Source of the DNA: DYFT01 sp041695085
Lineage (GTDB): Bacteria > Bacteroidota > Ignavibacteria > UBA10030
Assembly: GCA_041695085.1 (NCBI GenBank)
Contig: JBGFRO010000049.1
Coordinates: forward strand, 78,212 to 142,211
Length of the DNA stretch: 64,000 bases
Reading direction: 5' to 3'
Within the stretch, counting starts at the first letter, position 1. Each line of letters opens with the position of its first letter. The translations under genes and the position numbers were made by a program. Shown here one piece after another: positions 42,724 to 50,990 of this stretch. The notes below the pieces were generated by a model. It did no database searches and was not told the origin of the DNA. It saw only the letters and a list, made by a program, of their open reading frames with translations.

Positions 42724-45156
42724 ATGAAGATTTCACACAGCTGGCTGAAAGAATATATTCGGTTTTCTCTCTCACCGCCTCAGCTTGCAGCGAGACTCTC
42801 CATGCTCGGTCTCGAAGTGGAGCGTTACGAAAACAGCGGCGCGAAATATGAGAAGTTCGTCGTCGGTCATGTCCTCGAGCGATCAAAACACCCACATGCC
42901 GACCGCCTCTCGGTCTGCCGAGTGGACGTGGGTGCTGAAGTACTGCAGATCGTCTGTGGAGCACCTAATGTCGCTGCCGGACAGAAGGTTGCTGTTGGAC
43001 TACCCGGTGCGACGGTACCAAGAGATCAGCACGACCCGCAAGGACGCCCCTTTGTGCTTCAACGAACAGCAATACGAGGGGTAGAATCACAAGGGATGAT
43101 CTGCTCGGAATATGAACTCGACTTGGGAGACGATCGGGATGGCATCTTGATCCTCGATGAAAAGGCGAAGGTCGGGCGCAAGCTTGCAGATCACCTGGGA
43201 CTCAACGACGTTCAGTACGAGGTGGAGATTACTGCAAACCGAGGCGATTGGTTGAGCCATATCGGCGTCGCACGGGAAATGCAGGTGTTGACCGGCAGGA
43301 GGGCGGCATTACCGAAGATCCGACTCAAAGAAAGCCGCATTACCACTGCATCGCAAGCGAAGGTCCACATCTTGGATCCCAAGCGGTGCAGGAGATATGC
43401 GGCGAGAGTCGTCAGAGGAATTCGTGTTGGTCCATCTCCCATCTGGCTCCAAAATCGGCTTTCTGCTATCGGCATCCGATCCATCAACAACGTCGTCGAT
43501 ATCACGAACTATGTTATGATGGAGACCGGACAACCGGTTCATGCGTTCGACTACGACCAACTGGCCGGGAGGACGATTCGTGTGCGATGCGCGGACGAGG
43601 GAGAGACATTTGTCACGCTCGATGGAAAGCAGAGGATCCTGCGGTCGGATATTCTGATGATTTGCGACGCCGAAAAGCATGTGGCGATTGCCGGCGTCAT
43701 GGGAGGTGCCAATTCAGAGATCAGTGCGGAAACGACAAACGTGCTCATCGAAAGTGCGAACTTCGAACCGAGCAATATCCGCCGTACATCGAAGTATCTC
43801 GGTATGTCGACCGACGCCTCACAGAGATTCGAGCGCGGAGTCGATATCGAGATGGCACCGTATGCAGCGGATCGCGTAGCACAGTTGCTTATGGAGATCG
43901 CTGGGGGGGAAGTGTTAAAGGGCGTTATCGATTTCTATCCGCGAAAACTGAAGCAGGCTATAATTACCTTGCGGCCTTCACGCGCCAATGAATTGTTGGG
44001 AACCCGGATCTCAGATCAGCAAATGGTTCGTTTCCTTAGGCGACTTAATTTGCGATTGACGAAAAGGTCCAAGAACCTGCTGGAGTTCGAGGTTCCGACG
44101 TATCGGCTGGACCTCGAAGAAGAGATCGACCTCATCGAAGAATTGGCTCGTGTGTACGGTTACAACAACATTGAAACGGAGACAAGAACGACGATTGAAT
44201 TCTCAAAACCGATTGTGACTCGGACGGTTCACGATGAAATTCGTACTTACCTCTCCGGGGCTGGATTTCAAGAGATTCTGGGGTTCAGTCTCATCCCGCC
44301 ACCAAAGGTTGATTTCCCGTCAATCCGGGCAGTTGAGGTTCTGAACCCTGTAACGTCGGAGGCGGCGGTGCTCCGGACAAGTTTGCTCCACAGCGCACTG
44401 CCTGTCGCAAAGCACAATTGGGCTCACGGCGAAAGGGATCTGAGGTTGTATGAAATAGGCACAGTCTTCTCCCGGCGTAATGGATCGAATGGCGACAAGG
44501 ACGAGGAGCTCGAAAGTTACGCTGAGGAAGAGCGTCTCCTGATCTTGTTGAGTGGCAGAACAGCGAAGCCTCAATTCAATGCAGGTAGTCGTGAGGTTGA
44601 TCTTTTCGATCTGAAGGGTGAGATTGAGGCTTTACTCTCCAAGTTTAACCTTGACAAATATCGTTTTATTTCTTATGATAGCGCCACAGCTTTAATTGAA
44701 AGCGCTCTAGCGGTTGAAATCAATGGTACTTACGCAGGGTTGCTCGGAAAGCTCGCCAAGTCGGTTGCCGAAAGGTTTGATATTGAGGATGAGGTTTTCG
44801 TCAGCGAGTTGAATTTAGAATTGATCGAGCAGGCCCATCAAAGGGAGAAGAAGTATCGAGCGTTGCCGAGATTCCCGAGCGTGAAGCGCGATTTGGCATT
44901 CGTTGTTGACTCATCCATCTCACATGAACGAATCGAATCTGCGATCCGGGCTGCAGGTGAAGGATTTATTTCGGAACTGTTGTTATTCGATTTGTATGTC
45001 GGGGAGCAGGTTGGGCCGGGCAAAAAGAGTCTCGCCTACGCGTTGAAGTTCCAGCCCTATGAAAAAACGATGACGGATGCCGAGGCTGATGCGTTGGTCA
45101 AGAAAATTGTGAGGGCTGTGGAAGAAGGGTGTGGTGCACGACTTCGAAGTGAATAA
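42724..45156 (+). CDS. pheT: Phenylalanyl-tRNA synthetase beta subunit
   Basis: An 810-residue full-length subunit. In order: an EMAP-II-like tRNA-binding domain (about 40-150, with VGHVLERSKHPHADRLSVC), the B3/B4 editing domain (about 210-370, with NNVVDITNYVMMETGQPVHA), B5, a catalytic-like core and the C-terminal FDX-ACB anticodon domain (about 715-810, with FPSVKRDLAFVVD). The class II fold of the beta core is non-catalytic in this family. Confidence 0.97.
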   Translation: MKISHSWLKEYIRFSLSPPQLAARLSMLGLEVERYENSGAKYEKFVVGHVLERSKHPHADRLSVCRVDVGAEVLQIVCGAPNVAAGQKVAVGLPGATVPRDQHDPQGRPFVLQRTAIRGVESQGMICSEYELDLGDDRDGILILDEKAKVGRKLADHLGLNDVQYEVEITANRGDWLSHIGVAREMQVLTGRRAALPKIRLKESRITTASQAKVHILDPKRCRRYAARVVRGIRVGPSPIWLQNRLSAIGIRSINNVVDITNYVMMETGQPVHAFDYDQLAGRTIRVRCADEGETFVTLDGKQRILRSDILMICDAEKHVAIAGVMGGANSEISAETTNVLIESANFEPSNIRRTSKYLGMSTDASQRFERGVDIEMAPYAADRVAQLLMEIAGGEVLKGVIDFYPRKLKQAIITLRPSRANELLGTRISDQQMVRFLRRLNLRLTKRSKNLLEFEVPTYRLDLEEEIDLIEELARVYGYNNIETETRTTIEFSKPIVTRTVHDEIRTYLSGAGFQEILGFSLIPPPKVDFPSIRAVEVLNPVTSEAAVLRTSLLHSALPVAKHNWAHGERDLRLYEIGTVFSRRNGSNGDKDEELESYAEEERLLILLSGRTAKPQFNAGSREVDLFDLKGEIEALLSKFNLDKYRFISYDSATALIESALAVEINGTYAGLLGKLAKSVAERFDIEDEVFVSELNLELIEQAHQREKKYRALPRFPSVKRDLAFVVDSSISHERIESAIRAAGEGFISELLLFDLYVGEQVGPGKKSLAYALKFQPYEKTMTDAEADALVKKIVRAVEEGCGARLRSE

Positions 45157-45200
45157 ATCCTGCAATTCGAGATTCCAGCAGACCCTAAAGGAGTCCAATC

Positions 45201-45542
45201 TTGCCTGAACAGCAAGTGGAACCTGAGGTGACACAGCCGAAAGACTTACGGAGCTTAGAAGCTTCGCTTCAACTACTTTGGGAGAAGGCACGCCGCGTTT
45301 CGGAGGTGATTCTTCAGTTAAAGGAATCGAATCAACAACTGCGGGTGAAAGTTGCGGAGCTAGAAGAACGGGAACAGGAGATGAGGACTGCATTAGAGGC
45401 GAAGGAGAAGGAGGTCGATCGACTGCGGCACGACGTTCAAAGGCTTCAGATGAATGGTTCTGAGGCGTTTACCAAAGAGGAGCGGGAGGCGATCAAGGCG
45501 CGCATCAAGGAACTCATCGCCAAGATCAATGCTCGGTTGTAG
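45201..45542 (+). CDS. Coiled-coil protein, ZapB-like
   Basis: A 113-residue, almost entirely helical protein with heptad leucines through residues about 15-80 (SLEASLQLLWEKARRV, then LEEREQEMR and KEKEVDRLRHDVQRL). It resembles ZapB/DUF904-type division coiled coils, and the next gene is zapA, which supports that role. The TTG start at 45201 has AAAGGAG upstream. Low sequence complexity prevents a firm family call. Confidence 0.6.
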   Translation: MPEQQVEPEVTQPKDLRSLEASLQLLWEKARRVSEVILQLKESNQQLRVKVAELEEREQEMRTALEAKEKEVDRLRHDVQRLQMNGSEAFTKEEREAIKARIKELIAKINARL

Positions 45543-45618
45543 GAATTGACACACTGATCGCGGTCAGCACCAACACTCAAACATGAGGGAGCACACCACG
45601 CACTGATTGTTTACCAGT

Positions 45619-45927
45619 ATGAATGGGAAGAGCATCAAAGTAAAAATCTTCGGGTCGGAATATCCTCTACGCGGTGAGAACGAGGACTTTACGAAAAAGA
45701 TAGCGGGGTACGTGGATCATATGATTTCGTCCATCCACGAAAAAATTCCCGAACAACCGCCGTTGACGGTGGCGGTTCTTTCTGCGTTGAACATTACCGA
45801 GGATCTGATGAAAGAGCGAGAGCGGAATCAACTAGCGATGACGCATCTCGAAACGGAAATCACCAAGCTGTCGAACTATCTCGATAATTGCCTTGATGTT
45901 GGGGTTGAAGCATCACCCCGCTCATAA
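45619..45927 (+). CDS. zapA: Cell division protein ZapA
   Basis: A 102-residue protein with the ZapA pattern: SIKVKIFGSEYPLRG, a central KKIAGYVDHMI, then LSALNITEDLMKERE and a C-terminal coiled coil. ZapA bundles FtsZ filaments. ATG 45619 is preferred over the in-frame TTG at 45607. It sits between the ZapB-like gene and the ncRNA/rny region. Confidence 0.85.
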   Translation: MNGKSIKVKIFGSEYPLRGENEDFTKKIAGYVDHMISSIHEKIPEQPPLTVAVLSALNITEDLMKERERNQLAMTHLETEITKLSNYLDNCLDVGVEASPRS

Positions 45928-45984
45928 CTCATTGTTTGAATTGTTCTTTTACACTTAGGCGGGCGGATTATGGTTCAATTGTGT

Positions 45985-46231
45985 AACCGCACCGTTGCCG
46001 CGATCAAAACTATTAAAGAACCTGACAGTTCCTTTAATAGGGAGCTTGACTCATAAGCGTGGAGCGCATGCCACCTTCTCCGTTATAGGCGGGGAATGCC
46101 AAGCGATGACTCCGCCTCTGGCGGACGAGCGGGTAGTGGAAGTGTGAAATGCTTAGGCAAGCACCCACCGTGTTGAAATCTGAGGTTCTTTCAATACAAC
46201 CTTGATTGTGGGCTGACGAGTGCGGTTTTTT
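45985..46231 (+). ncRNA. Structured non-coding RNA candidate, possibly 6S RNA
   Basis: The 345-nt zapA-rny gap has no gene but much structure. Its ends pair perfectly over 8 bp: aaccgcac (45985-45992) with gtgcggtt (46220-46227), and the latter runs into six T. Inside are a 9-bp hairpin (46010-46018 with 46032-46040) and a long interrupted helix (46059-46072 with 46156-46168). That helix encloses an open region and an apical GC-rich stem (ggcgggg 46088-46094 with ctccgcc 46110-46116). A closing stem, bubble and apical stem next to zapA resemble 6S RNA in layout; identity is inferred. Confidence 0.42.
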
Positions 46232-46272
46232 ATTGTTCGTCCCCATTGTGACATGAAGAAGGGGAACATCCT

Positions 46273-47835
46273 ATGGAAACGATTCTGCTCATCATTGCGG
46301 TAGCGATCATCGGCGGAATTTCTTTCTTTGCCGGCTGGTTTCTGAACGCCCGGTCCGGCCAGAACAAGATCGCCAGCGCCGAAGAACGGGCGCGCCGCAT
46401 TATCGAAGACGCCGAAAAAGAGGCGAATAATCTTAAGAAAGAGAAGCTCCTTGAAGCGAAAGATGAATGGTATAAGAAAAAGAAAGAGTTCGAGTCCGAG
46501 GTTCAGTCGAAACGAAACAAGCTCCAGGCTTTTGAAAAACAACTGATTTCCCGTGAGGAAAATGTCGACCGTAAACTGGACCTGTTGAGCAAAAAGGAGT
46601 CAAGTCTCCAAACCGTCGACCGTGAGCTGAATGAACGACGAAAACGGCTTGATGAACGGGAAAAGGAATTGGACCGATTGGTCGATGAAGAGAACAGTAG
46701 ACTTGAACGTATTTCCGGATTTTCCAAAGATGAGGCGAAAAAGCACTTGGTGGAAAACTTGATCGAAACGGTCAAGACTGAATCCGCACAAATGCTCAAG
46801 GAGATTCGCGATAAGACAAAGGAGGAGGCAAGGCGCGAAGCGCAAAAGATTATTGTCCAGGCTATCCAGCGCACCGCCGCCGATCATACGGTTGAAACCA
46901 CGGTGAGCGTTCTCAACCTCGAAAGCGATGAGTTAAAAGGGAGGATTATTGGTCGGGAGGGGCGGAACATCCGTGCCTTCGAAGCGGCGACGGGCGTGGA
47001 TGTGATTGTTGACGACACACCCGAAGCAGTGATTCTTTCGGGCTTCGATCCGTTTCGACGAGAGGTCGCACGCATTGCACTCGAACGCCTGATCGCCGAC
47101 GGAAGGATTCATCCCGCCCGTATTGAAGAAGTGGTGGAGAAGGTGAAGCAGGAACTCGAGGAAGAAGTAAAACGCACTGGCGAAAATGCCCTTCTTGAAG
47201 TCGGCCTCCACGGTGCACATCCGGAGATAGTGAAACACATCGGCAAGATGAAGTATCGGTCGAGCTATGGTCAGAACCTTCTTCAACATTCCATCGAGAC
47301 TGCCTTCCTTGCCGGCATCATGGCCTCGGAGCTCCGATTGGATGCGAACCTTGCGAAGCGGGGTGGATTGCTGCACGACATTGGAAAGACGGTGGATAAG
47401 AACATTGAAGGACCGCATGCTCTTATCGGCTACGAGCTGTGTAAGAAGTATAACGAGCACGCGATTGTGTCGAACGCCGTCGGTGCCCATCACGAGGATA
47501 TTCCTATGGAGCACCCGATTGCAGCTCTCGTGCAGGCTGCGGATGCCATCAGCGGAGCGCGCCCCGGAGCACGCCGTGAATCGGTCGAAGGCTACGTCAA
47601 GCGTCTGGAGAAACTCGAATCGCTCGCGAAATCGTTCAATGGCGTTTTGAATACATACGCAATCCAAGCGGGCCGCGAAGTACGTGTTATCGCGAATCAT
47701 GACATTCTGGACGACGCAGCCGCCGACCAGCTCTCACACGACATCGCGAACAAGATCCAGCAAGAAATGGAATACCCGGGACAGATTAAGGTCACGGTCA
47801 TTCGCGAAGTTCGCTCAGTAGCTTACGCAAAATAA
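46273..47835 (+). CDS. rny: Ribonuclease Y
   Basis: A 520-residue membrane-anchored endoribonuclease that starts mRNA decay. It has an N-terminal helix (about 4-24), a long charged coiled coil (about 30-190), a KH domain (GRIIGREGRNIRAFEAATGV) and an HD domain with the metal ligands in RGGLLHDIGKTVD near residue 365 and VGAHHEDIP. An AAGGGG-type SD lies before ATG 46273. Confidence 0.96.
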   Translation: METILLIIAVAIIGGISFFAGWFLNARSGQNKIASAEERARRIIEDAEKEANNLKKEKLLEAKDEWYKKKKEFESEVQSKRNKLQAFEKQLISREENVDRKLDLLSKKESSLQTVDRELNERRKRLDEREKELDRLVDEENSRLERISGFSKDEAKKHLVENLIETVKTESAQMLKEIRDKTKEEARREAQKIIVQAIQRTAADHTVETTVSVLNLESDELKGRIIGREGRNIRAFEAATGVDVIVDDTPEAVILSGFDPFRREVARIALERLIADGRIHPARIEEVVEKVKQELEEEVKRTGENALLEVGLHGAHPEIVKHIGKMKYRSSYGQNLLQHSIETAFLAGIMASELRLDANLAKRGGLLHDIGKTVDKNIEGPHALIGYELCKKYNEHAIVSNAVGAHHEDIPMEHPIAALVQAADAISGARPGARRESVEGYVKRLEKLESLAKSFNGVLNTYAIQAGREVRVIANHDILDDAAADQLSHDIANKIQQEMEYPGQIKVTVIREVRSVAYAK

Positions 47836-47844
47836 CGGCGTACG

Positions 47845-48498
47845 GTGAGCACACGCAGACGCCTCGAGAAAAGTCGAGCAAAAAGACCGATGCTCATCGG
47901 CGTCACCGGCGGCATCGGGAGCGGTAAGTCGTCGGTCTGCGCCATGTTCGGGAAACGGGGTGTGCCGGTCTTTGACGCGGACAACGTTGCGAAGCAACAA
48001 ATGGTCGAAGATGAATCCCTCCGGAACGGTCTCATTCGGTTATTGGGCTCCGATGCTTACCTCTCAGACGGGACACTGAATCGAAACTTCGTAGCGTCTC
48101 GACTCTTCTCCAACAAGGCTCTCCAGAAAAAGATCGAAGAGCTCGTTCATCCGGCCGTAGAGAGGGAGCTTGAACGATGGGTCAACGATCTCTCCCCGCA
48201 AACGCCGTTCGCGCTTGTCGAAGCCGCGCTCATTTATGAGGCGGGCTTGGAAAAAACATTGGATGCCGTCCTCGTCGTTGATGCTGATGAGGCCACGCGC
48301 ATCCCGAGGATTGCTGCCCGGGACGGTCTTCCGGAAGCTCACATCCGGCGCAGGATGAAGGCTCAATGGAGCACAGCAAAGAAAAAAGCAGCAGCGGATT
48401 ATGTCATCCGCAACGATGGAAGCATCGAGTCGCTGGAACGGGCGGTCGAGTTTCTCTATCGTCTCTTTCTTCGATTAGCAGGAGAACGTTCATCGTGA
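47845..48498 (+). CDS. coaE: Dephospho-CoA kinase
   Basis: A 217-residue P-loop kinase for the last step of CoA synthesis. It shows IGVTGGIGSGKSSVC, the FDADNVAKQQM loop with the catalytic aspartate, and lid-region ARDGLPEAHIRRRMKAQ. The start GTG 47845 adds a basic 15-residue extension; ATG 47890 would give the usual compact N-terminus, and neither has a strong SD. It overlaps the aminotransferase start by 4 bp. Confidence 0.93.
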   Translation: MSTRRRLEKSRAKRPMLIGVTGGIGSGKSSVCAMFGKRGVPVFDADNVAKQQMVEDESLRNGLIRLLGSDAYLSDGTLNRNFVASRLFSNKALQKKIEELVHPAVERELERWVNDLSPQTPFALVEAALIYEAGLEKTLDAVLVVDADEATRIPRIAARDGLPEAHIRRRMKAQWSTAKKKAAADYVIRNDGSIESLERAVEFLYRLFLRLAGERSS

Positions 48499-49682
48499 AC
48501 TCATCTTTGTTCGAAAAGGAACAGCAATACTTTTTCCGGACCTATAAGCGACTTCCCCTGGATATCGTCCGTGGCGACGGTTGCGTACTGTATGCCAGAG
48601 ACGGCGAAGAGTACATCGACTTCTTCGGTGGACTTGCCGTGAATGCTCTCGGTTATAATCACCCACGCGTCAAACGAGCGATCATCGAACAGGTGGAACG
48701 CTACATTCATCTTTCGAATTTCTTCGTCCAGGAACCACAAGTCCAGCTGGCGGAAAGGCTGATGCAGGTCACGGGCTATCAGCGACTCTTTTTCACGAAC
48801 AGTGGAACGGAAGCGATCGAGGGAGCGCTGAAACTTGCCCGCAAATGGGGGGTGAAGGAAGGCAAATCACAGATCTTCGGACTGTCGAATTCCTTTCACG
48901 GGCGCACGATGGGAGCGCTTTCGTTGACCGAGCGACCAAAATATCGCGATGGCTATGAGCCGTTTCTCCCTAATATCGGTCATCTTCCTTATAACGATGT
49001 CGTGGAGCTTCGCGAGAACGTCAGCGAGACAACTCTCGCTGTGGTCGTAGAGTTCATTCAAGGGGAAGGGGGGATCTACGTCTTCTCGCCGGAATACGCA
49101 GCCGAGTTGAATGCGCTGCGAGAGAAGTACGGCTTTCTCATCATTGCGGACGAAATCCAAGCTGGTATGGGACGAACGGGTAAATTTTTTGGGTTTGAGC
49201 AATTCGGTGGGCGTCCGGATATCGCCGTTCTGGCAAAAGCGATTGGAGGTGGCCTACCGCTTGGGGCATTTCTCGGGAACGAGCGGGTTGCCGAGACGTT
49301 TACCTACGGTGTGCATGGCACCACCTTCGGTGGAAATCCGGTCGCATGTGCAGCAGGATGCGCCGTGATGGATGAGTTGATTCAAGGTGGTTTGATGAAG
49401 CGGGCGGGTGAGATCGGAGAATATCTGAAATCAAAATTCATTTCATTGCAGTCAACTCATTCGCACCTCATCAAAGAGGTTCGTGGATTCGGATGCATCT
49501 TGGGGATAGAATTGACACGCGAAGGTCAACCGATCGTTGATGAGTTGCTACAGCGAGGTTTTCTAGTCAATTGCACCAACACCAACGTGCTGCGATTTCT
49601 ACCCCCTTACATCATTTCCAAAGAACAATGTGATCGACTCGTAACGCATCTGGACGAGGTCTTGAAGCTTCAGAAGGTGTAA
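48495..49682 (+). CDS. Class III aminotransferase (ArgD / GabT-like)
   Basis: A 395-residue PLP enzyme of the acetylornithine/ornithine/4-aminobutyrate aminotransferase group. Landmarks are FTNSGTEAIEGALKLAR, the SFHGRTMGALS loop, IADEIQAGMGRTGKFF with the PLP-binding aspartate, and the Schiff-base lysine in VLAKAIGGGLPLGAF. The start is GTG 48495, overlapping the coaE stop (GTGA) with GGAG upstream; the open frame runs further up inside coaE. No arginine genes are nearby, so ArgD is only one possibility. Confidence 0.9.
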   Translation: MNSSLFEKEQQYFFRTYKRLPLDIVRGDGCVLYARDGEEYIDFFGGLAVNALGYNHPRVKRAIIEQVERYIHLSNFFVQEPQVQLAERLMQVTGYQRLFFTNSGTEAIEGALKLARKWGVKEGKSQIFGLSNSFHGRTMGALSLTERPKYRDGYEPFLPNIGHLPYNDVVELRENVSETTLAVVVEFIQGEGGIYVFSPEYAAELNALREKYGFLIIADEIQAGMGRTGKFFGFEQFGGRPDIAVLAKAIGGGLPLGAFLGNERVAETFTYGVHGTTFGGNPVACAAGCAVMDELIQGGLMKRAGEIGEYLKSKFISLQSTHSHLIKEVRGFGCILGIELTREGQPIVDELLQRGFLVNCTNTNVLRFLPPYIISKEQCDRLVTHLDEVLKLQKV

Positions 49683-50061
49683 CGACAGGCACATATCTCG
49701 CCTTAAATCCGATTTAGAGAGTCGTTACAACTTAGGTGGAGCAAGCCGGGAGGATGTCGAAATCACGGCACGCGGGTTGGAAAGCGATGGCGTGCGTTCA
49801 TTTCGAACGGATGTAGTTCTGCGAACCTCCGACAGAACACGCCTCTATGTCGGAATCAAGGTCTCGGCCGAACATTGCACATTGCGTAACGGTTTCTTAG
49901 TTTAGAGGAGTTTGTTATCTGTCACGCGAAGAACGCCGATAAGCTAAGAGGGGAGGTACGTGAAGGCTGGCTGACGCGACTTCGATTCATTCGCGGTTGC
50001 ATATGCTCGCCGTTATGTGGCACAACCATCACACCCACCATTACTAATCACCGGAGGATTT
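49683..50061 (+). other. 379-bp gap with a start-less coding-like frame
   Basis: No complete gene was found. One plus-strand frame stays open from before the aminotransferase stop to a TAG at 49903-49905 and reads like protein (SREDVEITARGLES, then TSDRTRLYVGIKVSA), but no start codon precedes it. It may be a decayed gene end. The rest (49906-50061) holds only the SD of the lipoprotein gene. Confidence 0.3.
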
Positions 50062-50451
50062 ATGAAACAGCTACTATCATCAACTTTTCTCATTTGCTTA
50101 TTCGTATTGATACTTAGCGGATGTTTTGCTCAGCAATACGTTGCTGGTTCCGTTGATAAGCCCACAATGATGAGTGGTGCAATTGCTGAGAAAAAAGAAT
50201 ACTCCGTAATCAAACATTTCTCCGTTACCGACCGATCTGGATGGTTTATTATTGGCCTCATCCCATCCGGACACACGAATGTCAATGAGATTGTCTCAAA
50301 CGAGCTCAAGGCCGCCGGAGGGGATGCTGTTATCAATCTGAAAATTGAAACCAAGCATGACTTTGTTGACGTGCTTATTGGCATCCTCGTCGGTGGCATT
50401 TACAACACCAGGGTAAGCATTATTGAAGGCGATATCATCAAATACAAATAG
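50062..50451 (+). CDS. Small lipoprotein, Bor-like
   Basis: A 129-residue predicted lipoprotein. The N-terminus is a signal peptide with lipobox L-S-G-C, giving lipidated Cys21. The remainder, about 108 residues, has SVIKHFSVTDRSGWFIIGL and DVLIGILVGGIYNTRVSI, a layout reminiscent of Bor/TRL-type small outer-membrane lipoproteins. GGAGG lies before ATG 50062; an upstream in-frame start (50017) lacks one. It stands alone among housekeeping genes, in a stretch with weaker gene density, so recent acquisition is possible. Confidence 0.75.
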   Translation: MKQLLSSTFLICLFVLILSGCFAQQYVAGSVDKPTMMSGAIAEKKEYSVIKHFSVTDRSGWFIIGLIPSGHTNVNEIVSNELKAAGGDAVINLKIETKHDFVDVLIGILVGGIYNTRVSIIEGDIIKYK

Positions 50452-50467
50452 CTACAAGGAGTGACCA

Positions 50468-50726
50468 GTGAAGCTCTTTCCCGTACTCGGACTGCTGTAG
50501 CCTCAACGACTCTGCTGTTGTTGAGGAATCCTTTGGCCTTTTTAGCGACAATTTCGAGAAAAACGGTTCCTATCGCGGGAAACGAGCAAAGATCAGCGGT
50601 TACCGAACCGCTCATACAACCACTGGTACGCCCGGGCAGGTTAACGTTTCCTGTTCCTATCAGACGCGTGTCTTCATCGAAGACAAAGAACTTGGGAAGT
50701 TTGAATTCTTAGTCGCAGAAGATTGA
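50468..50726 (+). pseudogene. Frameshifted small secreted-protein gene
   Basis: A GTG at 50468 with AAGGAG upstream opens a signal-peptide-like frame (MKLFPVLGLL) that hits a stop after 10 codons. One base later the other frame continues without interruption for about 80 codons to TGA 50724-50726, reading NDSAVVEESFGLFSDNF, GSYRGKRAKISGYRT and VFIEDKELGKFEFLVAED, with no start codon of its own. A one-base frameshift joins the two. Family not recognised. Confidence 0.55.
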
Positions 50727-50860
50727 TTTTTTCATTGCAGTTCCGTGGGCCTTGTTTCTGAGAGTCAAAAAGCTGCTGCGTTGCTCTGCTGACGCTTTCT
50801 GCTGAGCGTCGGAGGCATTCTCGCTGAAAAGATCCGACGCGTTCTTTCGAAAGAGAATCC

Positions 50861-50897
50861 TACGCGAGTTTGTTCGTCGCTCGCGTAAGAAGCTTTT
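50861..50897 (+). terminator. Hairpin with T-run
   Basis: An 8-bp perfect stem (tacgcgag 50861-50868, ctcgcgta 50880-50887), then agaagctttttt. First of two hairpins ending the accessory stretch. Confidence 0.5.
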
Positions 50898-50908
50898 TTC
50901 TTGCGTGC

Positions 50909-50939
50909 GGGAGATAACGATATGTTATCTCCCTTTTTT
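50909..50939 (+). terminator. Strong intrinsic terminator before purF
   Basis: A 10-bp perfect stem (gggagataac/gttatctccc) with a 5-nt loop and six T. It isolates purF from the upstream region. Confidence 0.9.
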
Positions 50940-50955
50940 GTTTCTGTACCGTGCC

Positions 50956-50984
50956 TTGTGTCCTCCTCAATTTTTTCTTACTTT
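50956..50984 (+). promoter_or_regulatory. Promoter of purF
   Basis: TTGTGT (50956-50961) and TACTTT (50979-50984), 17 bp apart. The predicted transcript start falls at about 50991, the same base as the in-frame GTG of purF. Confidence 0.5.
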
Positions 50985-50990
50985 TGCAAC

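Noticed and set aside
45985..46231. RNase P RNA, tmRNA or SRP RNA in the zapA-rny gap
   Set aside because: None of their hallmark sequences (GAGGAAAGTC-type core, tRNA-like T arm, SRP tetraloop domain) are visible.
49980..50061. Integron attC-like site (ccgttatgtggc) before the lipoprotein gene
   Set aside because: No matching left-hand core site or imperfect long inverted repeat was found, and no integrase is present.
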